Positions 15,588-24,494 are shown, counted from the stretch's first letter. The stretch: DNA of 64,000 bases from CAZSAT01 sp964604675 (GCA_964604675.1 CAZSAT010000011.1:1-64000); one strand, 5' to 3'. Notes: generated from the sequence alone by a model not told the origin. A program made the numbers and translations.

Positions 15588-17024
15588 GTGCAACAGGACA
15601 CGCGCGAGCTGTTTCGCCAGCTGGAGGCAGCGCTGGGGGATGGAGCGGCCGCGGGGGCGTTGGCGGAGCTTCGCCAGGTCGTTCAGACCCAGGAGCTCGC
15701 AGCGCTGACGGCGGACCGGTACCGCGAGCTCTACGAGCGCTCGCTGCAGCTCGTGGCCGTGCGTGGGCTCGAGCCCGTCGGCGACGAGATCCTGCACGGG
15801 ATGATGGAGCTGGTCGGGGCGCGGCGTGGCTTTGTCGGGCTGCTGGAAGCGGACGAGGCCTGGTCCTTCCTGGTGGCCCGGCGCATGGACCGCGCCGACA
15901 TCGACGACCCCACCGCCCAGGTGAGCCACTCGATCATCCGGCGTGCGTTGGAGCTCGGCGAGCCGCTGATCGTGCCGGATGCGCTCGATGGCCCGTTTGC
16001 ATCGCACGTGTCGGTGACCGACCTCGCCCTGCGGAGCGTGGCGTGCCTCCCGGTTCGGCGTGGCGCTGCCGTGGTGGGCTTCGTCTACCTGGACAACGCA
16101 CGCCAACCCGGCCTGTTCGACGATGCCGCAGCCGACGCGCTCTGCGCATGGCTTCCGGTCGTCGGCGAGGCCCTGGCGCGCGCGCTGGATGAGCGCCAGC
16201 GCGACGATCAACCACTCCCCGGCGTGCACACACGGCACCCCGCGCAGCGCGAACAGCTCCTGTACCTCGCCCGTGCGGCACGCTCGAACCTCCCGCTGAT
16301 GCTCCTGGGAGAGGTCGGGACGGGCCGCGCCCTCATCGCGCGGAAGCTCCACGACGCCAGCCCGCGCGCCCACCAGCGCTTCGTGCGTCTGGACGCGCCG
16401 GAGGTCACGCCGGTGGCCTTCGAGCGGCTCCTGGGCCTGCAAGCCGCGGTGCAGCCCGGTGGCACCCTGTACGTGCACGAGGTGCATCGGCTTTCGGGCG
16501 TGTGCCAGGACCTGCTGCTCCAACGCCTCCGCCACGACGAGGGCCGTGAGCCGCTCCTTCGGCTGGTCGCCAGCATCAGCGCGGAGCCGTCCGCCGCGAT
16601 GGGCGATCGCACCCTCTCCGACGATCTGTACTTCCGGTTGGCCACCGTGGTCGGGCGCCTCCTGCCTCTGCGGGACCGTCGGGAGGACATCCCGCTGCTG
16701 GCCCGGGTGATCCTCGACCGCATCTCGAAGGGGCGGCTCGAGCTCGACCCGCCTGGCCTCGCCGCTCTGCTGGCGCACGAGTGGCCGCGCAACCTCAGCG
16801 AGCTGGCGGAGGTGCTCGAGTCGGCCGCAGCGCGCACCAAGGGGCGCTGGGTGACCGACGCCGCGCTTGGGACGGTCGGTCGGACCCGCAAGCGTGGACC
16901 CGTGAGTGAGGAGGAGTTCCGTGAGGCCTGGACGCACGCTCGCGGTGACGTCGGGCGCTGCGCCGAGCTCTTGCGCGTGCACCGCAAGAGCGTGTTTCGG
17001 CTGAGGCGTCGCTTCCTGTCGTGA
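15588..17024 (+). CDS. GAF - degenerate NtrC-type AAA+ - Fis HTH regulator
   Basis: 478 residues in three parts: a GAF-like sensor (about 70-195), an AAA+ domain related to sigma-54 activators (about 215-410) and a C-terminal Fis-type helix-turn-helix (EEEFREAWTHARGDVGRC, then RKSVFRLRRR). The AAA+ core is broken in several ways. Walker A reads GEVGTGRA with Arg247 in place of Lys, Walker B reads GGTLYVHEV with His297 in place of Asp, and the stretch that should hold the sigma-54-contacting GAFTGA loop is missing. I infer that it neither hydrolyses ATP nor opens sigma-54 promoters, and acts as a GAF-controlled DNA-binding protein. Its stop overlaps the next gene by 4 nt (GTGA). Confidence 0.82.
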   Translation: MQQDTRELFRQLEAALGDGAAAGALAELRQVVQTQELAALTADRYRELYERSLQLVAVRGLEPVGDEILHGMMELVGARRGFVGLLEADEAWSFLVARRMDRADIDDPTAQVSHSIIRRALELGEPLIVPDALDGPFASHVSVTDLALRSVACLPVRRGAAVVGFVYLDNARQPGLFDDAAADALCAWLPVVGEALARALDERQRDDQPLPGVHTRHPAQREQLLYLARAARSNLPLMLLGEVGTGRALIARKLHDASPRAHQRFVRLDAPEVTPVAFERLLGLQAAVQPGGTLYVHEVHRLSGVCQDLLLQRLRHDEGREPLLRLVASISAEPSAAMGDRTLSDDLYFRLATVVGRLLPLRDRREDIPLLARVILDRISKGRLELDPPGLAALLAHEWPRNLSELAEVLESAAARTKGRWVTDAALGTVGRTRKRGPVSEEEFREAWTHARGDVGRCAELLRVHRKSVFRLRRRFLS

Positions 17025-18109
17025 GGCTGCTGGTGTGCGCCGACCGGCTGTCCCGACGCGGTGGCGCCGATCAGCACCTGCTCGAGGTGATCGCCGCGCT
17101 CTCCGCGTCTCCGGTCTGGGCGGTGGGCAGGGTGGAGGGCGTGGCGGTGCCAGGGCGCGTCGTGAGGCTGCGCGGCCTCGGCGCAGGGGTCGCGGACGAG
17201 CGCCTGCAGGGTCTCGACGCGCTCATCGAGGCGGCGGACCTGATCTGGGTGCAGAACGTGATGAACCCCGTGGCGTTGCGACGGCTGACCGCGACCGGAC
17301 GTGCGGTGGTGGTCGTGCAGGACCACCGGGTGTTCTGTCCCGGCCCCGGGCGAACGCTCCCCGACGCCACGGCCTGCCAGCGGCCGTTTGGCCTCACGAA
17401 CTGTGAGATGTGCCTGCCAGACCGGGGCTACCGGGAGCGCCTCGTGAGCCTCACGGGCGCGCGGCTCGACGCGTTGCGTGCGGCCGCTCGTGTCGTGGTG
17501 TTGTCGCACTACATGCAGGACGAGCTGTCGGCCGCTGGTGTGGCCTCCGAGGTCGTGCCGCCCTGGGTGGAGGCAGTCGACGAGCCCGTTGCTGGCGACG
17601 GCTTCGTGGTCGGCGGCCGCCTGGTCGCCCACAAGGCTCCCGAGGTGGCCTCCGAGGCTTGCAGGCTGGCCGGCGCACACCTCAGCGTTGCGGGGGCGGG
17701 ACGCCTGGCGTCGGCGCTGCGCGGAGAAGCCCTGGGTTGGCTGGAGGCCGCCGCGCTGAGGAAGGCCCTCAAAGGCGCCCGGGCGCTGTTGTTTCCCGGT
17801 CGGTGGCAGGAGCCTTTCGGCATCCTCGGTGTCGAGGCGCTGGCGGTCGGGACCCCGGTGATCGTCGGCGCCTCAGGTGGGGTGAACGACTGGGCAGACG
17901 CCGGGTGCCTCCGCGTCGCTCCAGGGGACGTGGCCGGCATGTCCGCCGCCGTGGCTTCGCTGCAGGCCGATCCTCGGCGCGCGCGTGCCCTGGGGGCAGA
18001 GGGGCAGGCGATGGTGCGCCAGCGCTTCGCTCGAGGACCGCTGGTCGCGCGCCTCAGGCGTCTTGCGGAGGACGTAGCAGACGGTCGATCGCGGCGCGCA
18101 GCTCGCTGA
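17021..18109 (+). CDS. Glycosyltransferase, GT-B fold (family 1/4-like)
   Basis: 362 residues. The C-terminal half has the GT4 donor-binding pattern FPGRWQEPFGILGVEALAVG followed by TPVIVGASGGVNDW. The N-terminus (MRLLVCADRLSRRGGADQHL) fits the acceptor domain of GT-B enzymes. A cysteine-containing segment CPGPGRTLPDATACQRPFG...CEMCLP (about residues 107-131) also occurs in some GT4 proteins, where it may bind metal. It is translationally coupled to the regulator upstream. Its 3' end overlaps the convergent PrsW gene by 56 bp. The sugar and acceptor are unknown. Confidence 0.85.
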   Translation: MRLLVCADRLSRRGGADQHLLEVIAALSASPVWAVGRVEGVAVPGRVVRLRGLGAGVADERLQGLDALIEAADLIWVQNVMNPVALRRLTATGRAVVVVQDHRVFCPGPGRTLPDATACQRPFGLTNCEMCLPDRGYRERLVSLTGARLDALRAAARVVVLSHYMQDELSAAGVASEVVPPWVEAVDEPVAGDGFVVGGRLVAHKAPEVASEACRLAGAHLSVAGAGRLASALRGEALGWLEAAALRKALKGARALLFPGRWQEPFGILGVEALAVGTPVIVGASGGVNDWADAGCLRVAPGDVAGMSAAVASLQADPRRARALGAEGQAMVRQRFARGPLVARLRRLAEDVADGRSRRAAR

Positions 18110-19025
18110 TCTCTTCGGTGTGCAGGTCCCGGCCGGCCGATTGGTGCTTCCGGAAGGCGAGCGTGGTCGCAGCCACGACATACGCCTCCTGGTCGATGTG
18201 GGCCGGGAGCCAGTCCTCGCGCGTCCTGCGGACGTAGCTGGCCAGGATCGGGACGTGGACAGGCGGAATCAGGTGGTCTTCCCGTGCGAGCTCGGCCCGG
18301 ATCATCACGCGCTCGTCCAGCAAGCAGAGCTGAAAGATCGCGAAGAGCAGGAGGAACTCGGCCCAGAACAGCACGAAGTCGGCGGCGACCAGCCGCCCGC
18401 CGGCGCCGAGCCGCTCGTCGGCCATCAACAGCCCGTTCCAGAGCGCGTGGATGGCCATCGCGGTGACGAGTCCGGCCGGCACGGCCGTCAGCCGCACCCT
18501 CCAGCCGCGAAGCTTCGCGAAGCCCACGGCGGCGCCGACCACGGAGGTCGCACACGCGTGCATCAGCGCCGAGTAGACGGTCCGCACCACGACGGTTCCG
18601 GCGTACGCCACCCAGTCGCCGCCGCTGCCGACCGAGATGAAGTAGAGGAAGTTCTCGGTCATGGCGAAGCCGAGTCCGGCCGCGGTCCCGTACACGAAGC
18701 CATCGGTGGTGTTGTCGAAGTGGCGCGACAGCGCGAGCACCAACAGCACCAGCGCCTTGGCGGGCTCCTCCACCAACGGCGCGATCAGCACCACGGTGAG
18801 GTCCGCAAGCCGCTCGGGGCTCAGGGTGGATTGCAGTGGCGTGATCATGGCGGTGGCCCCGAACAGGGAGAGCCCGGTTCCACCCACGGCCCCCCAACAG
18901 AAGACCGCCACGACCAACCAGATCGGCTCCCGGTCGTAGCGGTCGAGCCACCACACGAGCCACAACAGGACCAGGATGGGAGCGATCGCGAAGACCGCGC
19001 TCAGGGCGCCGACCACCAGGTGCAT
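18054..19025 (-). CDS. PrsW-family intramembrane metalloprotease
   Basis: 323 residues with about seven to eight membrane segments. The family motifs are intact: EExxK as PLVEEPAK (E86, E87, K90), the ENxxY-type FAMTENFLYF (E124, N125), SALMHA (H156) and IHALWN (H193, N197). PrsW cleaves membrane-bound anti-sigma factors in Bacillus; related proteases occur widely, and the substrate here is unknown. A soluble tail of about 80 residues follows the last helix. TAGCCT exactly 6 nt before the ATG marks a leaderless-type promoter. Its last 56 bp overlap the glycosyltransferase gene on the other strand. Confidence 0.9.
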   Translation of the reverse strand: MHLVVGALSAVFAIAPILVLLWLVWWLDRYDREPIWLVVAVFCWGAVGGTGLSLFGATAMITPLQSTLSPERLADLTVVLIAPLVEEPAKALVLLVLALSRHFDNTTDGFVYGTAAGLGFAMTENFLYFISVGSGGDWVAYAGTVVVRTVYSALMHACATSVVGAAVGFAKLRGWRVRLTAVPAGLVTAMAIHALWNGLLMADERLGAGGRLVAADFVLFWAEFLLLFAIFQLCLLDERVMIRAELAREDHLIPPVHVPILASYVRRTREDWLPAHIDQEAYVVAATTLAFRKHQSAGRDLHTEEISELRAAIDRLLRPPQDA

Positions 19026-19037
19026 CGCCGGAGGCTA
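19026..19037 (-). promoter_or_regulatory. Leaderless-type promoter -10 for the PrsW gene
   Basis: TAGCCT at 19037-19032, 6 nt, then ATG at 19025. No Shine-Dalgarno sequence. Confidence 0.6.
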
Positions 19038-19080
19038 CCCCGCGTAAGCTGTTTCCCTGTTGGAGGGGCCGGTCAAGCGA

Positions 19081-19086
19081 TACCTT
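19081..19086 (+). promoter_or_regulatory. Possible -10 for the glutaredoxin gene (leadered)
   Basis: TACCTT, 20 nt before the ATG at 19107. The implied leader holds the GGAGG ribosome site at 19098-19102. TTGGAG at 19060-19065 could be a -35, but the 15-nt spacing is short. Confidence 0.35.
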
Positions 19087-19106
19087 GGACCCATCTCGGA
19101 GGTCCC

Positions 19107-19550
19107 ATGGGCATCATCCGTCGCATCAAGAAGCGGCTCCCCCTCGTCGGCGGTCGGAAGGACGTGCAGCCCACGCCGCCGCGCCCGGCCCCACGCCCCT
19201 GGACGCCGGCCGAAGAGGAGCCCGAGCCCGAGAGCGCCCGTGGCGACCAGGAGGTCGGGGCGTTCCTCGAGGCGTTCGTGAAGGAGCACAAGCTCGTGCT
19301 CTTCATGAAGGGCTCGCCGAAGCAACCCCAGTGCGGCTTCTCGGCCAACGCCGCGGCCATCCTCGGCGGCTACGGCGTCGACCTCACCCACTTCGACGTG
19401 CTGAGCGACATGGAGGTGCGCGAGGGTGTGAAGCAGTTCTCGAACTGGCCGACCATCCCCCAGATCTTCATCGGCGGTGAGTTCGTCGGCGGGTCGGACA
19501 TCCTGTCCCAGCTCCACGAGAACGGTGAGCTCAAGGACCTCCTGGCCTGA
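19107..19550 (+). CDS. Monothiol CGFS-type glutaredoxin with N-terminal extension
   Basis: 147 residues. The C-terminal 100 residues are a Grx4-type glutaredoxin: FMKGSPKQPQCGFSANA with the monothiol active site C76-G-F-S79, then WPTIPQIFIGGEFVGGSDIL for glutathione binding. Such proteins carry and hand over [2Fe-2S] clusters. The first 45 residues (RRIKKR start, then Pro/Glu-rich) are an extension not found in the short E. coli GrxD and may be a flexible tether. The ATG at 19107 is chosen for GGAGG 4 nt upstream; the frame is open before it. The 3' end overlaps the convergent UvrA-like gene by 20 bp. Confidence 0.92.
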   Translation: MGIIRRIKKRLPLVGGRKDVQPTPPRPAPRPWTPAEEEPEPESARGDQEVGAFLEAFVKEHKLVLFMKGSPKQPQCGFSANAAAILGGYGVDLTHFDVLSDMEVREGVKQFSNWPTIPQIFIGGEFVGGSDILSQLHENGELKDLLA

Positions 19551-22164
19551 GCAGCCGTCCCCCTGCGGGGCCGGCTCCGGGGCCGAGCGTGATGAGGCGG
19601 TCGGCCTGGGACCACAGCCCCGGATCGTGGTCGATGGCCACCACCGTGGCACCCCGGTCGCAGAGCGCGTGGAGCACCGTGCAGAGGCCGGCGACATCCT
19701 TGGGGTGAAGCCCGCCGGCTGGCTCGTCGAGCAGCAGGAGCGTCTCGGGGAGGTCGCGCTTCTTGCCCAGTGCCCGAGCGAGCTTCAGCCGCCGTGCCTC
19801 GCCGCCGGACAGGCTGCCCGTGGTCCGGCCCAGCGCGAGGTGGCCGAGGCCGAGCTCGGCGAGCGCCGTCAGCACGGGCTCGAGCGAGCGTAGCCCCGCC
19901 AACCGGTCGCGCGCTTCGCTCACGCTGCACGCGAGCCAGGCGCCGGCGTGCAGGCCTCGGTAGCGCACCTCGAGCACGGGCGCGTCGAAGCGCTGGCCCT
20001 CACAGCCTTCGCAGGACGTCCAGACCGGGGGGAGGTGGCCGAGGTCGATCTCCAGACGACCGGCCCCTGCGCACAGCTCGCAGCGGCCTCCCCTGGCCCC
20101 CAGCGAGAACCATCCCGGGCCCCACCCACGGACCTTCGCTTCCTTCGTGGCCGCAAACATCTTGCGCAGCGCGTCCCAGATGCCGGTCCAGGTGGCCACC
20201 GAGCTTCGACGGGCGTTGGTGGGCAGTCGCGCGTCGACGGCCACGACGCTTCGAAGCCCTTCGGCGCCGGAGACCGTGCAGGGTAGGGAAGGGCGGTTCG
20301 GATCGGCGGCCACGGCGCGGCCCAGTGCGTCGAACACCAGGCTGGACTTGCCCGACCCGGAGACGCCGCGGACGACCGTGAGGCCAGCACGGAGGAAGCT
20401 GACGCTCGGAATCTGGAGGGTACGACCGGCGACGTGCTGGAGCGTGAGCTCGGTCCCGGGACGTGGCTCGTGGGGGGGCAGGGCGGCGCGCCCGCTCAAC
20501 CAGCGTGCCGTGGTGGTGTCGGCGGTCCCCAGCGCGCCTGGCGGGCCGGCGAACACGATCTGGCCGCCGTCCGGCCCGGCGCCTGGGCCGAGATCGATGA
20601 CCAGGTCGGCCGCCTCGATCAGCGCGCGGTCGTGCTCGACGACCAGCACGCTGGCGCCCCCGGCGGTCAGCTCGGACAGCAAGGGCAAGAGCTGCTCCAC
20701 GTCGTGGGGGTGCAGGCCGGCCGTCGGCTCGTCGAGGATGTACAGCACGCCTGCCAGGCGGCTGCCCGCGAGGTTCGCGAGGCGCAGACGCTGCACTTCG
20801 CCGTGGGACAAGGTGGGACCTGCGCGGTCGGGGCTCAGGTGCCCGAGGCCCACTCGCTCCAGCAGGGCGAGCCGGCGTGTGATCTCGGCGCGCAGCTTCG
20901 AGCTGTCTTCGGCGAGGTCGAGCGCGCTCAGCCAGGCTGGCTGGTCGCGCACTGGGAGGGCGCAGAGCGCGGGGAGGGTGTGGCCTCCGAGGTGCACGGA
21001 ACGCCCGATCGGACCCAGCCTGGCCCCCGAGCACGCCTCGCAGGGCACCGGGGAGCGCCAGGCCTCCTCCGCGCCCACGCCCCGGCTTCGGAGCACGCCA
21101 GCTGCGCCCCCGAAGTCGCCCGCGCCGTGCACGAGCATCTCTCGCGTGGCGCTGGGCAGGTCGGCGAAGGGCGCGTCCAGATCCCAGCCGTGCCTCAGGG
21201 CCGCGCGCTCCAGGAGGTGCCACGCCCAGCGATCCCGCCGCCGACGCGACGGGATCCAGGCTGCGAGTGCGCCCTGGTTGACCGATCGTTGCGGAGCACG
21301 AACGAGCTTGCTCAGGTCGAGGGCCAGGGCGAGTCCGAGTCCGGCGCAGCGTTCGCAGGCGCCGGCTCGTGTGTCGAAGCTCAGGAGGTCGGGACGGGCC
21401 TCCGGCCAGGACGCGTCGCAGTGGCTGCACCAGGCCCGCTCCGAGAGCGCCACCTCGTGGTCGTCGATGAGCGCGATGAGGCGCCCGTCGCCAGCCTCCA
21501 GGGCGAGCTGCACGGCCTCCGCGATCCGGGACGCGCGGTCGGGTGCCACCTTGACGCGATCGACGACGACATCGAGATCGTGGGCGAGCCGAGCGTCGAT
21601 CGTGCCGACCTCCTCCAGCCGTAGGATCCTCCCGTCGAGCCTCACCCGCACGAAGCCCGCACCCTGCAGGCCGTCGAGCTCCGTGTGCAGGCTGCCCGTG
21701 CGCCCTCGCAGCCTCGGCGCGAGCAGCGTGAGTCGGGTGCCGTTCGGCGCCGCCATCAGCCGCTCGCGGATCGCGTCCCGGCTGCGCGCCGTGACCGGCC
21801 GCGCGCAGGTCGGACACCGCTGTTGACCCTCGCGTGAGAACAAGAGGCGGAGGAGGGGCAAGAGGTCACTCAGGCCGCCCACGGTGGACCGGGGCCCCGT
21901 GCGCACCCGTTCGCGCTGCCCGATGCCCAGGGTTGGAGGCAAGCCGTCCAGGGTGTCGAAGTCGGGACGGCTGGTGCCCTGTCGTCCGGCGGAGAGCGCC
22001 TCCACGAGCCGTCGGCGTCCCTCGGCATGCAGCACGTCCCAGGCGAGCGTGGACTTCCCACATCCCGACACCCCGGTCATCACCACCAGTCGCCCGAGTG
22101 GGAGGTCCAGGTCGAGGCCGGCGAGGTTCCCCTCGCGGGCGCCACGGAGGCGCAGGTGACTCAC
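19531..22164 (-). CDS. UvrA2-like ABC ATPase (excinuclease subunit A paralogue)
   Basis: 877 residues, shorter than the roughly 940 of classical UvrA. Two ABC modules are present: Walker A TGVSGCGKSTLAWD (about 30-43) and GVSGSGKSSLVFD, each followed by a UvrA-type inserted zinc module (CSHCDASW with CERCAG; CELCAGAG with CEGCEG). The first ABC signature reads LSHGEVQR, with His replacing a normally conserved Gly; the second is the normal LSGGEARR. UvrA2 paralogues are linked to DNA damage tolerance and to resistance against DNA-binding natural products. No uvrB or uvrC is near. The GTG start couples to the gene upstream, 7 bp away. Confidence 0.86.
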   Translation of the reverse strand: MSHLRLRGAREGNLAGLDLDLPLGRLVVMTGVSGCGKSTLAWDVLHAEGRRRLVEALSAGRQGTSRPDFDTLDGLPPTLGIGQRERVRTGPRSTVGGLSDLLPLLRLLFSREGQQRCPTCARPVTARSRDAIRERLMAAPNGTRLTLLAPRLRGRTGSLHTELDGLQGAGFVRVRLDGRILRLEEVGTIDARLAHDLDVVVDRVKVAPDRASRIAEAVQLALEAGDGRLIALIDDHEVALSERAWCSHCDASWPEARPDLLSFDTRAGACERCAGLGLALALDLSKLVRAPQRSVNQGALAAWIPSRRRRDRWAWHLLERAALRHGWDLDAPFADLPSATREMLVHGAGDFGGAAGVLRSRGVGAEEAWRSPVPCEACSGARLGPIGRSVHLGGHTLPALCALPVRDQPAWLSALDLAEDSSKLRAEITRRLALLERVGLGHLSPDRAGPTLSHGEVQRLRLANLAGSRLAGVLYILDEPTAGLHPHDVEQLLPLLSELTAGGASVLVVEHDRALIEAADLVIDLGPGAGPDGGQIVFAGPPGALGTADTTTARWLSGRAALPPHEPRPGTELTLQHVAGRTLQIPSVSFLRAGLTVVRGVSGSGKSSLVFDALGRAVAADPNRPSLPCTVSGAEGLRSVVAVDARLPTNARRSSVATWTGIWDALRKMFAATKEAKVRGWGPGWFSLGARGGRCELCAGAGRLEIDLGHLPPVWTSCEGCEGQRFDAPVLEVRYRGLHAGAWLACSVSEARDRLAGLRSLEPVLTALAELGLGHLALGRTTGSLSGGEARRLKLARALGKKRDLPETLLLLDEPAGGLHPKDVAGLCTVLHALCDRGATVVAIDHDPGLWSQADRLITLGPGAGPAGGRLLRPGGP

Positions 22165-22171
22165 CCGCTCG

Positions 22172-22966
22172 TCAGACCTGCTTCACGAGGCGCTTGATCT
22201 TGTAGCGCAGCGCCGGGCCGACCCGGAAGACCGCGCGGAAGCCCTCGTGTTCGTCGTCGGCGACGGCGAGGCTCGACTCCAGCGCGGCCACCTGCCCGTC
22301 GGGGAACTCGAAGCGGAGGATGATCTTGCCGTCGGACGGCGGGAGGATGCCGGGAAAGGGGAACACGCCCCGACGCAGGAAACGCTCCCAGTCGCGCTTG
22401 AGCGCTTCGTAGCTGGCCCAGCGCACCGTGGCATCGTCGGCGCCGAGCAGGATGGTGGGATCCTGCTGGAGCTCCTCGAGCTCGATCTCGGGGTCGATCT
22501 CCGGGAGGTCCTGGTCCGCCGGTGGCTTGCCGAGGCTGGAGCGGAGGGCGTCGCGGATCGACGCGCGACCGCGGGTCCGACCGATCTGGGCTCGGCTCCA
22601 GACGTCGCCAGACTGCGACACCGAGTCGAGCCAGCCGCCCTCGGAGTTGGGCGTGGACCAGGTGGAGTGGTCCCCGAGGAAGTCTTCCCAGGCGGCCTTG
22701 TCGGCCTCGTCCATCCACAGCACCCGGGCCGTGATCTCCGTCAGCCCGTCCGGCGCCGCCTTCCAGGCCTCGATGACGCGCACGCGCAGCTTGACGGTGC
22801 CGTGGTCGCCGAGGTCGAGGCGCACCTGCGCCGCGCTGCCGGGCCGGACGTCGCCCTTGGCGTGCAGCTTGAGCAGGTCGTACTCGAGCCAGTCGGTCGA
22901 CCCGAAGCTGACGCTTCCCACTTCGTCGGTGAGCAGGAACGCTGATTGGACGTGGATTCTCGACAC
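22172..22966 (-). CDS. Hypothetical protein, possibly with a PilZ-like domain
   Basis: 264 residues, not recognised with confidence. Residues about 1-90 form a beta-rich unit (RLDLGDHGTVKLRVRVIEAW), the middle is acidic and low-complexity (PEIDPEIELEELQQDP), and the end is again beta-rich (GKIILRFEFPDGQVAALES). The strand-rich ends recall PilZ or cyclic-di-GMP-type barrels, but the RxxxR and D/NxSxxG motifs are not seen. No signal peptide or membrane segment. It precedes the UvrA2-like gene by 7 bp and is probably co-transcribed with it. TACCCT at 23008-23003 may be its -10, giving a leader of about 30 nt. Confidence 0.6.
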   Translation of the reverse strand: MSRIHVQSAFLLTDEVGSVSFGSTDWLEYDLLKLHAKGDVRPGSAAQVRLDLGDHGTVKLRVRVIEAWKAAPDGLTEITARVLWMDEADKAAWEDFLGDHSTWSTPNSEGGWLDSVSQSGDVWSRAQIGRTRGRASIRDALRSSLGKPPADQDLPEIDPEIELEELQQDPTILLGADDATVRWASYEALKRDWERFLRRGVFPFPGILPPSDGKIILRFEFPDGQVAALESSLAVADDEHEGFRAVFRVGPALRYKIKRLVKQV

Positions 22967-23002
22967 GTGGGCCCCCGAGGCACGACACCAGACCTCGACC
23001 TC

Positions 23003-23008
23003 AGGGTA
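23003..23008 (-). promoter_or_regulatory. Possible -10 upstream of the 264-aa hypothetical gene
   Basis: TACCCT on the minus strand, 36 nt before the GTG at 22966, in the divergent spacer with the MBL hydrolase gene. Confidence 0.3.
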
Positions 23009-23049
23009 TCACGTCGTGCGGCGGCGGCATCGTGCCGATAGGAGCAAGG

Positions 23050-23907
23050 ATGTTCGGCGTCGACCCGCAGCTCTTCCACCGCGGTCCGGTGCCTTCGGAC
23101 GCGGCCCTGAAGCTGCGATGGCTCGGCGCGGCCGGTTTCGAGCTGCAGCTGGCCCAGCAGACCATCCTGCTCGACCCCTTCCTCACCCGCACCGGTCTGC
23201 TGCGCACCGGAGTCCGGCGCCTCCGACCGGACCGGCAGCTCATCCGACGGCACCTGCCCAGGGCGGACCAGGTGCTGGTGGGCCACGCACACTACGACCA
23301 CGCGCTCGACGCGCCGGAGGTCTGTCGACAGACCGGCGCCCGCCTCATCGGCAGCCGCTCCGTCTGCAACGTGGGCCGCGCCTACGGGCTCCCCGAGGAA
23401 CAGCTCGTGGAGACGCAGGGCGGGGAGGACATCGACTGCGACGGAGTGACGGTGCACGGCATGAAGAGCGAGCACGGGCGGGTGTACTTCGGTCGCGTGA
23501 CGCTGCCAGGGAACATCCACGAGCCGCCCACGTGGCCGCCGCGCGTCTTCGACATGAAGCATGGCCAGGTGCTCAACTGGTACGTCGAGGGCGACGGGCT
23601 CCGCGTGATCCACATCGACAGCGCGGAGTTCTACGCCTCGGAGCTGCACGGACGGACGTGCGACGTGTTGTGCCTCTGCGCCATCGGGCGTGCGTGGCGC
23701 GATCGGTACGTGGAGGAGGCGATCGAGCTCATGCAGCCCAGGGTGGTGGTGGCGTGCCACTGGGACTGGTTCTTCCGCCCGCTCAGCCGCCCGATGTGGC
23801 CGCTCCCCGGAGTGGATCTGCAGGGCTTCGTGGCGGAGATCGAGGCCTGCGGCGTGCGGGCGGTGGTCCTCGACGCCCTCCAGCCCTACGGTCTCGCCAG
23901 GGCCTGA
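23050..23907 (+). CDS. MBL-fold metallo-hydrolase (UlaG/NAPE-PLD-like)
   Basis: 285 residues. The metal motif is GHAHYDHALDAPE, in the HxHxDH form, preceded by the family opening LRWLGAAGFELQLAQQTILL. Later possible ligands are HGMKSEHG, HIDSAEFY and ACHWDWFF. This layout resembles the UlaG/N-acylphosphatidylethanolamine phospholipase D branch, whose members hydrolyse phosphodiesters or lactones. No signal peptide. The ATG at 23050 is preferred to a GTG at 23032 because TAGGAG lies about 5 nt before it. Its 3' end overlaps the convergent nucleosidase gene by 22 bp. Substrate unknown. Confidence 0.83.
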   Translation: MFGVDPQLFHRGPVPSDAALKLRWLGAAGFELQLAQQTILLDPFLTRTGLLRTGVRRLRPDRQLIRRHLPRADQVLVGHAHYDHALDAPEVCRQTGARLIGSRSVCNVGRAYGLPEEQLVETQGGEDIDCDGVTVHGMKSEHGRVYFGRVTLPGNIHEPPTWPPRVFDMKHGQVLNWYVEGDGLRVIHIDSAEFYASELHGRTCDVLCLCAIGRAWRDRYVEEAIELMQPRVVVACHWDWFFRPLSRPMWPLPGVDLQGFVAEIEACGVRAVVLDALQPYGLARA

Positions 23908-24491
23908 CGCAGAGCGGGCACGAGGGCTCGCTCGCTCAGCCTCCGGGCCAGCAGCTGGAAGGCGGCGATGTCGATCGGGCGTGGCCGTCGGGGAGCGTCG
24001 CGGCCCGCCAGGTCACTGACCACCTTCAGGGCGGAGAACGGGCAGGGGCCGGCCGCCCGCCCCACCCCGGCCGCTTCCATGTCACACACGTGGTGTCCGG
24101 CGGCCCGCAGGGCGTCCCGTCGGGTCGCATCCCAGACGACCGAGGCGACGGTCACGAGGCTCGCGGAACGGGGGTGCAGGAGGGGGGCGCTGGGAACGAC
24201 GCCACCACCCTCCAGCGAGACCTCGCTCGCCGACACCACGTCGCCCACCGCCAGCTCGTCGGTGAGGCTGCCGCAGGTGCCGATGCTCAGCACCCGCTCG
24301 GGCGCCCAACGCTTCACGGCGGCGGTCGTCCGCTCCTGCGCTCGCTCCGGCCCGACGCCACAGCGCAACACCGCCAGGAGCACCCCATCGAGGTGACCCC
24401 GGACGAGGCGACGACCGATGCGCTCACGCCCGTCGAGCTGGTCGATGAGCGGCCCGACCTCCGCGCGCAAGGCGCCGGCCACCAGGATCAC
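23886..24491 (-). CDS. Phosphorylase-superfamily nucleosidase (MTA/SAH nucleosidase-like)
   Basis: 201 residues, somewhat short for the family. The PNP/UDP superfamily pattern is visible: N-terminal MILVAGALRAEVGPL, the glycine motif LSIGTCGSLTDELAVGDVV, the ribose-binding CDMEAAGV and the catalytic Asp in VVSDLAGRDAP. Relatives cleave methylthioadenosine, S-adenosylhomocysteine or futalosine. Which nucleoside is used here cannot be read from the sequence. It starts with GTG only 3 nt after the yebC stop, so it is likely translated with it. Its 3' end overlaps the MBL hydrolase gene on the other strand. Confidence 0.83.
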   Translation of the reverse strand: MILVAGALRAEVGPLIDQLDGRERIGRRLVRGHLDGVLLAVLRCGVGPERAQERTTAAVKRWAPERVLSIGTCGSLTDELAVGDVVSASEVSLEGGGVVPSAPLLHPRSASLVTVASVVWDATRRDALRAAGHHVCDMEAAGVGRAAGPCPFSALKVVSDLAGRDAPRRPRPIDIAAFQLLARRLSERALVPALRQALARP

Positions 24492-24494
24492 GCC

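Noticed and set aside
22172..22966. Firm PilZ assignment for the 264-aa protein
   Set aside because: The defining RxxxR and D/NxSxxG motifs cannot be found, so it is left as hypothetical.
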